DNA of 7,763 bases from Clostridiaceae bacterium (GTDB lineage Bacteria; Bacillota; Clostridia; Saccharofermentanales; DTU023). Shown here one piece after another: positions 1 through 5,981 of the stretch. The stretch covers positions 1 through 7,763 of the forward strand of contig JAAZJV010000060.1 in assembly GCA_012800135.1 (NCBI GenBank), given 5' to 3'. The notes beneath the pieces are model-generated. The model was not told the DNA's origin and ran no database searches. It saw only the letters and a program-made list of their open reading frames with translations. The position numbers and the translations under genes are program-made. Positions within the stretch are counted from its first letter, which is position 1; each line of letters starts with the position of its first letter.

Positions 1-2
1 CG

Positions 3-179
3 GAATATTATAAATTAATCGAAAAAATGTCCGGGGAGGAAAACGGTAAGAAGATGGTAAGGAGTATGGTAAATAGGAAAAAAATAAGAGAGGTCAGTTT
101 ATCTAAAAAATCTGAATTATTGTCCAATGAGAATTTGATAAAAACTGTCTATCCGATTAATCTGATTAAATTAAAATAA
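3..179 (+). CDS. Possible C-terminal tail of an upstream gene (partial, uncertain)
   Basis: One frame stays open from the left edge for 58 codons and stops with TAA at 177-179. It reads EYYKLIEKMSGEENGKK at its start and is lysine-rich throughout. An open frame this long is somewhat unexpected in AT-rich DNA, so it may be the end of a gene that begins outside the window. Against this, the tail is low in complexity and contains three imperfect ~12-bp repeats (43-77), which resemble the noncoding repeat tracts elsewhere in this window. No family is recognisable. Confidence 0.25.
   Translation, partial: EYYKLIEKMSGEENGKKMVRSMVNRKKIREVSLSKKSELLSNENLIKTVYPINLIKLK
43..77 (+). repeat. Three imperfect 11-12 bp tandem units
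   Basis: The units are ACGGTAAGAAG (43-53), ATGGTAAGGAGT (54-65) and ATGGTAAATAGG (66-77), all purine-rich on the + strand. They resemble in style the purine-rich degenerate repeats at 4722-4980. No function can be assigned. Confidence 0.4.
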
Positions 180-270
180 ACTTTCACAGGTTGAGTGATT
201 TTCCAATTAATGATAACCCAATCAATTGGTGACAACCTCATTATTTATTCATGATTGAGCGATTTTACGA

Positions 271-298
271 TTGACAGAAAAAGGGTTCACGTTAAAAT
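271..298 (+). promoter_or_regulatory. Candidate strong sigma-A promoter P1
   Basis: A perfect -35 hexamer TTGACA (271-276) is followed after 16 bp by TAAAAT (293-298), five of six matches to the -10 consensus. Transcription would start near 305. It would run through a 32-codon ORF (366-464) and a hairpin (430-449) before reaching the acyltransferase gene at 574, giving a leader of about 270 nt if it continues that far. Confidence 0.5.
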
Positions 299-365
299 GT
301 AAAGGTCAGTTGTATTGCAATCATTCTTTAGCTTGGTGATTTAATCAACTCTTAAGAGACGACCA

Positions 366-464
366 ATGGCAACTGCCGTATTCACTCCTAGGCTCGGGGA
401 TTTGATGTCGCAAGAAATGCTCAACGCGATGAGGGCGCAATCGCCCTTAAGCTCGAGAATTTAA
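366..464 (+). CDS. Short ORF, possible 32-residue leader peptide
   Basis: An ATG at 366 opens a 32-codon frame beginning MATAVFTPRLGDL and ending in TAA at 462-464. It lies 60 bp downstream of the predicted start site of promoter P1 and in a patch that is visibly more GC-rich than the flanking intergenic DNA. The Shine-Dalgarno match is weak (AAGAG, 354-358). The sequence has no recognisable domain, signal or membrane segment. It could be a leader peptide, a gene remnant or chance. Confidence 0.18.
   Translation: MATAVFTPRLGDLMSQEMLNAMRAQSPLSSRI
430..449 (+). other. Hairpin without a U-tract
   Basis: AGGGCG (432-437) and CGCCCT (442-447) are perfect inverted arms around a CAAT loop. A G-T wobble (431/448) and a T-A pair (430/449) extend the stem to 8 bp. 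No run of T follows, so it is not a normal intrinsic terminator. It sits inside the 3' half of the short ORF and could be a leader structure. Confidence 0.4.
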
Positions 465-483
465 TGGACATTTTAATGGACAT
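460..483 (+). repeat. Perfect 12-bp direct tandem duplication
   Basis: TTTAATGGACAT occurs twice back to back, at 460-471 and 472-483, immediately upstream of the -35 region of promoter P2. It may be a regulator-binding direct repeat or a replication slippage product. The first copy overlaps the last occurrence of the degenerate ~60-bp-pitched motif. Confidence 0.6.
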
Positions 484-484
484 A

Positions 485-511
485 TTGAATACTGAGTCGT
501 CGGGGTATAAT
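485..511 (+). promoter_or_regulatory. Candidate promoter P2 of the acyltransferase operon
   Basis: A perfect -10 hexamer TATAAT is at 506-511. The best -35 is TTGAAT (485-490), four of six matches but with a short 15-bp spacer, so activity may depend on an activator. The expected start site, about 7 bp downstream, falls at ~518. That is the first base of the 11-bp tandem repeat, giving a leader of about 56 nt. Confidence 0.55.
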
Positions 512-517
512 GACTAC

Positions 518-561
518 GTTAACTTAGAGTTAACTTAAGGTTAACTTAAAGTTAACTTAGG
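518..561 (+). repeat. Four-copy 11-bp tandem repeat in the 5' leader
   Basis: Four contiguous units start with GTTAACTTA and differ only in the last two bases: 518-528 (GA), 529-539 (AG), 540-550 (AA), 551-561 (GG). Each contains the palindrome GTTAAC. The last unit supplies the AGG of the Shine-Dalgarno AGGAG (559-563) of the gene at 574. The 11-bp pitch is close to one DNA turn, which suits a phased operator. In RNA, adjacent GUUAAC palindromes can pair as hairpins with 5-nt loops. Confidence 0.85.
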
Positions 562-573
562 AGAACAAAGTAC

Positions 574-1989
574 ATGGTTTTTTCTTCTCTATTTTTCTTA
601 TATGTTTTTCTTCCGCTATGCTTGATTTTGGTCTGGTCTGTGGAAAAAACAAAAACGCAGAATATTATCCTGCTCGTATTTTCGCTCTTTTTCTATGCGT
701 GGGGTGAGCCGGTCTATGTTATCCTGCTCATTCTGACGACGCTTTTCATCTGGGGATGCGGAATCCTGATGAGTCGCGCTCGCCGTCGGAAGGAACGACG
801 CACTGCTCTGACGCTTGCCATAGTTGTCTCGATCGGCAGTCTTGTAGTTTTCAAATATACCGGTTTTATAGTAGAAACCATCAATCTGATTCCTTTCATC
901 AATATTCCGGTTCCACAGATTTCATTGCCGATCGGCATCTCGTTTTATACCTTCCAAGCACTTTCCTACATCATTGACCTCTACCGTGGCGGAATCAAAA
1001 TACAGCGCTCCTATTACAAATTTTTACTTTATGTCTCATTGTTCCCGCAACTTATCGCAGGCCCGATCGTGCGCTATATTGACGTGGAAAAGGAAATTAG
1101 TCACCGTGAGATTACGTTGGACGGCATCGTGTCCGGCATTGGTCGCTTTGTTGTCGGTCTATGTAAAAAAGTCCTGATCGCCAATCACGCCGGCGAAATC
1201 GTCAATTTTTGTCTAGAATCGGATCATTTCGGGCAGATCAGCACAGCAACGGCTGTTTTGGGGATTCTTGCGTACACTTTTCAGATCTATTTTGACTTCT
1301 CAGGTTATTCCGATATGGCGATCGGCCTCGGGAGAATGTTCGGCTTCAAATTCCTTGAGAACTTCAATTATCCGTATATCTCAAAAAGTGTAACCGAATT
1401 CTGGCGCCGCTGGCATATCTCGCTCAGCACTTTTTTCCGCGACTATCTCTATATCCCGCTCGGTGGCAATCGCCGTCACCGACTGCGCAATACATTCATA
1501 GTTTGGTTCCTTACGGGACTCTGGCACGGGGCAAACTTTAATTTCGTATTGTGGGGACTCTACTATTTTGTGATTCTGCTCTTCGAACGCAAGGTGATTC
1601 TGCCCTTACACGAGAAAACACCTAAATGGATCTGGCTGGTACCGACATTTTTGGCGAACGTATTCGCATTCAGTATCTTTTACTTTACCGATTTTTCGCG
1701 CCTCTTTACGTTTTATGGACGGATTTTCGCGCCGGGACTAGCCGGTTTCATGGACTTGGAAGCACGCATACTCTGGAGGCAACATCTTGTATTCCTGATC
1801 GTTGCAATCATAGCTTCAACACCGATCCTTCCTTGGATAAAAGAACGCCTTCATGGTTACAAAAGAATACTCGAACGCTCAAGAGCGATCGGCATTTTGC
1901 GCACGGCGTTTACCCTATTACTGCTTTTTACATGTACGGCATCACTTGTCGCATCGAGCTACAACCCGTTCCTCTACTTCAGGTTCTGA
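574..1989 (+). CDS. MBOAT family O-acyltransferase (AlgI-like)
   Basis: This 471-residue polytopic membrane protein is a member of the membrane-bound O-acyltransferase family, similar to AlgI and PatA types that move acyl (usually acetyl) groups across the membrane for modification of exported polymers. Hydrophobic helices begin at residue ~4 and recur to the C-terminus. The family core is clear: WRRWHISLSTFFRDYLYIPLGG from residue 277, and LTGLWHGANFNFVLWG with the invariant histidine at 318. Length matches AlgI-type proteins. The start ATG follows AGGAG (559-563) with a 10-nt gap. The next gene, 42 bp downstream, is a DHHW protein, the usual partner of such transferases in Firmicutes. DltB is less likely because no other dlt gene is present. 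The acceptor polymer cannot be inferred; a surface polysaccharide or teichoic-type polymer is likely. Confidence 0.92.
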   Translation: MVFSSLFFLYVFLPLCLILVWSVEKTKTQNIILLVFSLFFYAWGEPVYVILLILTTLFIWGCGILMSRARRRKERRTALTLAIVVSIGSLVVFKYTGFIVETINLIPFINIPVPQISLPIGISFYTFQALSYIIDLYRGGIKIQRSYYKFLLYVSLFPQLIAGPIVRYIDVEKEISHREITLDGIVSGIGRFVVGLCKKVLIANHAGEIVNFCLESDHFGQISTATAVLGILAYTFQIYFDFSGYSDMAIGLGRMFGFKFLENFNYPYISKSVTEFWRRWHISLSTFFRDYLYIPLGGNRRHRLRNTFIVWFLTGLWHGANFNFVLWGLYYFVILLFERKVILPLHEKTPKWIWLVPTFLANVFAFSIFYFTDFSRLFTFYGRIFAPGLAGFMDLEARILWRQHLVFLIVAIIASTPILPWIKERLHGYKRILERSRAIGILRTAFTLLLLFTCTASLVASSYNPFLYFRF

Positions 1990-2031
1990 TTAAGTAGGGG
2001 AACTCGAACTGATATAAGAAGGATTAGCATT

Positions 2032-3423
2032 ATGCGTCAGAAAAAAAACAATCAAATTATCCTGATAACTGCTTTTGTCGCTTTCCTGGTCATCTTTGGA
2101 GTCCTGCATATTATCCTTCCGCAAGAAACGATTTCTCTTGACGAAGGACGACGACTCAAAACGTTTCCTAAGTTGACATATAAAGACGCCGTAACCGGCA
2201 AACAGGCAGAGAAAATCGAAGCATGGTACAACGATCAATTTCCCTTTCGTAATTCGTTAATCACGATCGGTAAATCAATGCGCGCGTCACTTTTTCCAAA
2301 CTTGAATCCGGGCGGACTTGCACTATATCAGATCAATCGCGATCTCATGCCGGACGATCCCGGAGACGATGATCCTGATACTCCGCCCGCTCCAATCGAA
2401 ACATCTCCGCCGAATCAGGTAGTGGATCCTACCGGTCTTTCTGACCCTTCTGGAGAGACGGGAACCTCCGAGTCAACCACGCCAACGACAACTAAGCAAG
2501 AAGATCCGCCAATCCCCACCCTGCCTAAGGAGAACCCTGTAGAGAAAGGCGGGCTGGTCGTCATGGGTACGCGCGCCATGGAACGTTTCTACGGCGATGA
2601 AAAACTCCTTAAGAACTACGCCAACCGCCTGAACACCGTCAAAACCACGTGGGGTGCAAATCTTAACATGTACTCAATGCTTATCCCGACAGCAATTGAA
2701 ATTTACGCGCCTGAAGAATATCACAGCGGGTACTGCTCACAACAGGCGTGCTTAGATATTTTCTGGAATGCGCTCAACCCTGGAATCGGCAAGGTAGACT
2801 CACTGGATAAGCTGTTGCGCCACCGCGATGAATACATTTATTACCGTACCGACCATCACTGGACAGGACGTGGCGCTTATTACGCATACGTCGCTTTTTG
2901 TGAAGAAGCAGGCTGGGCACCTGTCCCTCTCTCTGACATGGAACATTATCAGATTGAGGGCACTTTCCTCGGTTCGCTCTGGCGTGCCACAAATGAGACC
3001 GCCCTGAAGGACAATCCTGATACGACTGAAGGTTGGCGGCCGAAAGTGGAATCCTATACGGCAACGGCATGGGACAACCCGGAAATGACGGTCACCTATC
3101 AGATTATTCTGAACGACGAACGGTGCACCGGAGTCAACAGCTATCTCAATTACTCCGGGGGAGACCGCGCTCTTTTGAAAATCGTGACCTCCAACAGTAG
3201 CGGACGAAAACTCCTCGTTACAAAAGACTCATTCGGGAATGCACTCGTCCCCTACTTCGCCAATCACTACGATGAAATCTACGTGATCGACCCTCGCTAC
3301 TACGTGCGTCCTCTCAAGCAACTCGTTGAAGAAAACGGCATCACCGATTACGTTGCGGTCAATTACATGTTCGCAATCTCAAATCCGACGTGGCTGGGCG
3401 GATTTGATAAGATTATTAAGTAA
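2032..3423 (+). CDS. DHHW family protein, AlgJ/AlgX-like SGNH-type acyl transfer partner
   Basis: The 463-residue protein has one N-terminal membrane anchor (residues ~9-29) after a short basic stretch, so the rest probably lies outside the cytoplasm. The signature DHHW is at residues 274-277, in YYRTDHHWTGRGAYY, and a probable catalytic serine is Ser400 in KDSFGN. Together these fit the DHHW family, related to AlgJ/AlgX, which finishes O-acetylation of exported polysaccharides begun by an MBOAT partner. Residues ~106-172 form a Pro/Asp/Thr/Ser-rich low-complexity segment ahead of the catalytic motifs. This may be a flexible linker or a wall-spanning spacer. The start follows AGAAGGA (2017-2023) at 8 nt. 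It lies 42 bp after the MBOAT gene and 25 bp before the lyase gene, consistent with one operon. Acyl donor and acceptor are not shown by sequence. Confidence 0.88.
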   Translation: MRQKKNNQIILITAFVAFLVIFGVLHIILPQETISLDEGRRLKTFPKLTYKDAVTGKQAEKIEAWYNDQFPFRNSLITIGKSMRASLFPNLNPGGLALYQINRDLMPDDPGDDDPDTPPAPIETSPPNQVVDPTGLSDPSGETGTSESTTPTTTKQEDPPIPTLPKENPVEKGGLVVMGTRAMERFYGDEKLLKNYANRLNTVKTTWGANLNMYSMLIPTAIEIYAPEEYHSGYCSQQACLDIFWNALNPGIGKVDSLDKLLRHRDEYIYYRTDHHWTGRGAYYAYVAFCEEAGWAPVPLSDMEHYQIEGTFLGSLWRATNETALKDNPDTTEGWRPKVESYTATAWDNPEMTVTYQIILNDERCTGVNSYLNYSGGDRALLKIVTSNSSGRKLLVTKDSFGNALVPYFANHYDEIYVIDPRYYVRPLKQLVEENGITDYVAVNYMFAISNPTWLGGFDKIIK

Positions 3424-3448
3424 GAAAACCCTCGAGTACAGCTGGAGA

Positions 3449-4657
3449 ATGTCTGTGCAGTATGATTTTGAACATTACGTAGACCGCCGCCATACGACTT
3501 CTTATAAGTGGAACGCTATGACAAATGCCTGTCCTGACGTTCCTGAAGACGTAATCCCCTTGTCCGTCGCCGATATGGAACTCAAGAATCCGCCCGAGAT
3601 CATGGCCGGACTTCGCGACATGCTGGATCCGGACAAACTCATCCTCGGATACGCCGGAGCTCCTCAAAGCTATCGTGACGCCGTCTGTTCTTTCATGAAA
3701 AAAAGGCACAACTGGGAAATCGAACCGGAATGGATCGTTCCGACAGCCGGTGTCGTCCCGGCCTTCTACAATGCGGTTTTGGCATACACACGCCCCGGAG
3801 AGGGCGTCATCGTGATGCCGCCTGTCTACTATCCTTTCTTCGGCGCTGCAGAACAGGAAGGCCGCAACGCCGTGTATTGCCCGCTTCTGGATCGCGGCAA
3901 CCGCTACGAAATCGATTTTGACCTGCTGGAACAATGTGCACAGCATCCTGACAACCGCGTGCTGCTCTTTTGCAGTCCCCATAACCCTGTCGGTCGCGTC
4001 TGGACTGTGGAAGAACTGAAAAAAGTTGGTGAGATTTGCCTAAAAAATGACGTGCTCATGATCTCGGATGAAATTCATTTTGACCTCATCATGCCCGGCT
4101 ACAGGCACACCGTCTACGCGACGATCAGCGATGATTTTGCGCAAAATTCCGTCATCTGCACGGCTCCGAGCAAAACTTTTAATCTGGCAGGCATGCAAAC
4201 GTCATCCATCATCATTCCGAACGCTACACTGCGTGAGACTTTCACTAAAACACTTCATTCGGGGCGTGCAAGCAGCCCGACAATCCTCGGTTATAAGGCA
4301 TGTGAAATCGCCTACACCGAATGTCTTGACTGGCTTGATCAACTCATAGTGCTGATCGACCGCAATCGTCAGTACGTCGAAGATTTCTGCGACAAGCGAC
4401 TTACACGCGTACGCCCATACACCATGGAGGGTACTTACCTTCAGTGGCTTGATTTACGCGCATTCGGTATGGATGGTAAAACACAGGAACAGTTCCTGCG
4501 ACAAGAAGGTAATCTGTTCTTAAACGGAGGCTACATGTTCGGTCAAGGCGGCGAAGGATTTGAACGTCTCAATCTTGCCTGTCCGACATCGTGTATTGAA
4601 GATGCCATGAATCGCATGCAGGCAGCTCTTCTCATTCTCCATGAGGATGACAATTGA
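3449..4657 (+). CDS. patB: PatB/MalY-type PLP-dependent C-S lyase (cystathionine beta-lyase-like aminotransferase fold)
   Basis: This 402-residue cytoplasmic fold-type I PLP enzyme belongs to the MalY/PatB group, which cleaves C-S bonds of cystathionine, cysteine or related thioethers to a thiol or sulfide, pyruvate and ammonia. Family signatures are the N-terminal DFEHYVDRR, SPHNPVGRVW (Asn179), SDEIHFDL (Asp207, predicted to contact the PLP ring nitrogen) and SKTFNLAG with the Schiff-base lysine at 242. The frame is open further upstream into the DHHW gene, but homology starts here. Start choice is ambiguous. The ATG at 3449 has GGAG only 1 nt upstream, whereas the GTG at 3455 lies 7 nt after the same GGAG (3444-3447) and would give a 400-residue protein beginning MQYDFEHY. 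The gene lies 25 bp after the DHHW gene and is probably cotranscribed. The exact substrate is unknown. Confidence 0.9.
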   Translation: MSVQYDFEHYVDRRHTTSYKWNAMTNACPDVPEDVIPLSVADMELKNPPEIMAGLRDMLDPDKLILGYAGAPQSYRDAVCSFMKKRHNWEIEPEWIVPTAGVVPAFYNAVLAYTRPGEGVIVMPPVYYPFFGAAEQEGRNAVYCPLLDRGNRYEIDFDLLEQCAQHPDNRVLLFCSPHNPVGRVWTVEELKKVGEICLKNDVLMISDEIHFDLIMPGYRHTVYATISDDFAQNSVICTAPSKTFNLAGMQTSSIIIPNATLRETFTKTLHSGRASSPTILGYKACEIAYTECLDWLDQLIVLIDRNRQYVEDFCDKRLTRVRPYTMEGTYLQWLDLRAFGMDGKTQEQFLRQEGNLFLNGGYMFGQGGEGFERLNLACPTSCIEDAMNRMQAALLILHEDDN

Positions 4658-4721
4658 GATCGCGGTATGAAGTAACACGAACTATTGATGCTGCAAAACA
4701 TTAATGCGTCTCGGCGCGCTT

Positions 4722-4980
4722 AAGAAAAAGAGGCTGAGTAAAAGAGATTGAATAAAAGAGATTGAGCAGACGCTGATTACAAATGGTTAAGTTAAAGAGA
4801 CTGAATAGAGGCTAAGTTAAAAATAGGTTGAGTTAAAGAGACTGATTTAATGAAGTTGAGTTAAATAGGTTGAGTGTAAGAGGTCGAGTTAAAGAGACTT
4901 AAAAAAGGATTAAATAGAAGCTAAGTAAAAAAGGCTAAGTTTAAGAGGTTGAGTTTAAGAAGTTCAGTAAAAGAGGATGA
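4722..4980 (+). repeat. Purine-rich, C-poor degenerate ~14-bp repeat tract
   Basis: The gap 4658-5114 (457 bp) has no gene. Most of it is a run of imperfect ~12-16 bp units around AGAGGYTGAGTTAA, for example at 4729, 4743, 4794, 4824 and 4944. By hand count, 4741-4980 contains only 12 C in 240 bases and about 70% purines on the + strand. The TGA and TAA within the units put stops in several frames, so it is not coding. I saw no intrinsic terminator after the lyase gene. The opposite strand is pyrimidine-rich and G-poor. Confidence 0.75.
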
Positions 4981-5038
4981 TTAAAAAGGGTATTATTGAG
5001 TAAGGCAATAGAAACGATAAATATAAAGGACAGCGAAC

Positions 5039-5080
5039 TGACCTTGACCATCAGGGGTAACCCCTCTATTTCTCCGGTCA
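5039..5080 (+). promoter_or_regulatory. nfnA: Candidate nfnAB promoter with embedded inverted repeat
   Basis: TTGACC (5044-5049) is followed after exactly 17 bp by a weak -10-like TATTTC (5067-5072). The spacer contains a perfect inverted repeat, AGGGG (5053-5057) TAA CCCCT (5061-5065). An outer pair TGACC (5045-5049) and GGTCA (5076-5080) encloses it, and TGACC is also duplicated at 5039-5043. An alternative -10, TATAAA (5022-5027), would place the whole structure in the 5' leader. It may be an operator or a leader hairpin; no regulator is identifiable. Confidence 0.4.
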
Positions 5081-5114
5081 TCAATTCGAAAGTAGGAAAG
5101 GAATAAAAACCGAC

Positions 5115-5981
5115 ATGAGCAAAATACTAGAAAAGCGTCAACTGACTCGCGAAACCGTTCTTATGAAGGTGGAAGCGCCTCTTATCGCAAACAAGGCGTT
5201 GCCCGGTCAATTTATCATTTTTCGTGTAGAAGAAGGAGGAGAACGTGTTCCTCTCACCATCGCGGGCGTCGACCCTAGCGAAGGGAGCGTCACCATCATT
5301 TTCCAAATGGTGGGTAAATCAACGATGCGACTAGGTGCAAAAGAAGCCGGTGAATCGATCGCCGACTTCGTCGGACCGCTTGGTAAACCGTCCGAACTCG
5401 ATCCATATAAGGGCAAGAAAGTCGCCGTCATTGGCGGCGGACTCGGCGTCGCCATCGCCTACCCGCAAGCGGCTTATCTTCACGAAATCGGCGCGCACGT
5501 CGATGTCATCGCCGGTTATAGAAGCGTAGATCTCATCATTCTTGAAGATGAACTCCGCTCGTCGTCCGATAATTTTTACCTCATCACCGACGATGGCTCC
5601 TCCGGCCGCAAAGGCTTTGTGACGGACATGCTGAAAGAGCTTTTGGAACAGGGCAAAAAGTATGACCTTGTCATTGCCATCGGTCCTCTTGTCATGATGC
5701 GCGCAGTCGCTGAGATGACTCGGCCTTACGACATTGAAACCGTAGTAAGCATGAACACCATCATGGTAGACGGAACCGGCATGTGCGGCTGCTGTCGCCT
5801 AACCGTCGGCGGGAAGACAAAATTTGCTTGTGTCGACGGTCCGGACTTCGACGCACACGAAGTCGATTTTGAAGAAGCGATCCGGCGTTCACGAGCCTAC
5901 GTTGAACAAGAAGACCACGATCGCAAGAGTGAACAGGAACGGCACCGTTGCCGCCTGACGGGAGAAGTACGCCATGAATAA
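5115..5981 (+). CDS. nfnA: NADH-dependent reduced ferredoxin:NADP+ oxidoreductase, subunit A
   Basis: This 288-residue protein is the small subunit of the Nfn transhydrogenase (also annotated as sulfide dehydrogenase or ferredoxin-NADP reductase alpha subunit). It binds FAD, NAD(H) and a [2Fe-2S] cluster in the cytoplasm. The N-terminal FAD barrel carries ERVPLTIAG (~residues 44-52), and the nucleotide domain begins VAVIGGGLG (~residue 104). The cluster motif is DGTGMCGCC with Asp219, Cys224 and Cys227 plus Cys239, fitting the one-Asp, three-Cys ligation known for NfnA. Cys226 is also present. The start ATG follows AGGAAAGGA (5094-5102) at 12 nt. Stops upstream exclude a longer form. The gene overlaps nfnB by 8 bp, so translation is probably coupled. 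PyrK is a relative but is unlikely given the partner gene and cysteine pattern. Confidence 0.93.
   Translation: MSKILEKRQLTRETVLMKVEAPLIANKALPGQFIIFRVEEGGERVPLTIAGVDPSEGSVTIIFQMVGKSTMRLGAKEAGESIADFVGPLGKPSELDPYKGKKVAVIGGGLGVAIAYPQAAYLHEIGAHVDVIAGYRSVDLIILEDELRSSSDNFYLITDDGSSGRKGFVTDMLKELLEQGKKYDLVIAIGPLVMMRAVAEMTRPYDIETVVSMNTIMVDGTGMCGCCRLTVGGKTKFACVDGPDFDAHEVDFEEAIRRSRAYVEQEDHDRKSEQERHRCRLTGEVRHE

Larger units (their letters stand above)
126..462 (+). repeat. Degenerate 11-bp motif recurring at ~60-77 bp pitch
   Basis: A motif ending in (G/A)ATTT recurs at 126 (AATGAGAATTT), 191 (TTGAGTGATTT), 255 (TTGAGCGATTT), 332 (CTTGGTGATTT), 393 (CTCGGGGATTT) and 452 (CTCGAGAATTT). The steps are 65, 64, 77, 61 and 59 bp. 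The last three are followed by a (A/G)AT continuation of the motif. The DNA between copies is not similar. This may be a decayed interspersed array or a set of binding sites; chance similarity in AT-rich DNA cannot be excluded. Confidence 0.35.

Noticed and set aside
218..229. Inverted repeat CCAAT-CA-ATTGG
   Set aside because: Arms of 5 bp with a 2-nt centre in AT-rich DNA are too weak to support a specific call.
349..358. Perfect 10-bp palindrome CTCTTAAGAG
   Set aside because: A single short palindrome with no paired site or known operator match; likely chance.
430..449. Intrinsic terminator
   Set aside because: The stem is good but no T-run follows on either strand, so it does not qualify.
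3326..3448. N-terminal extension of the C-S lyase into the DHHW gene
   Set aside because: The 41 extra codons overlap the clearly coding end of the DHHW gene, and family similarity begins at MSVQYDFEHYVDRR.
5115..5981. Dihydroorotate dehydrogenase electron transfer subunit PyrK
   Set aside because: No pyrimidine genes are nearby. The DGTGMCGCC motif with Asp219 fits NfnA, and the partner is NfnB.
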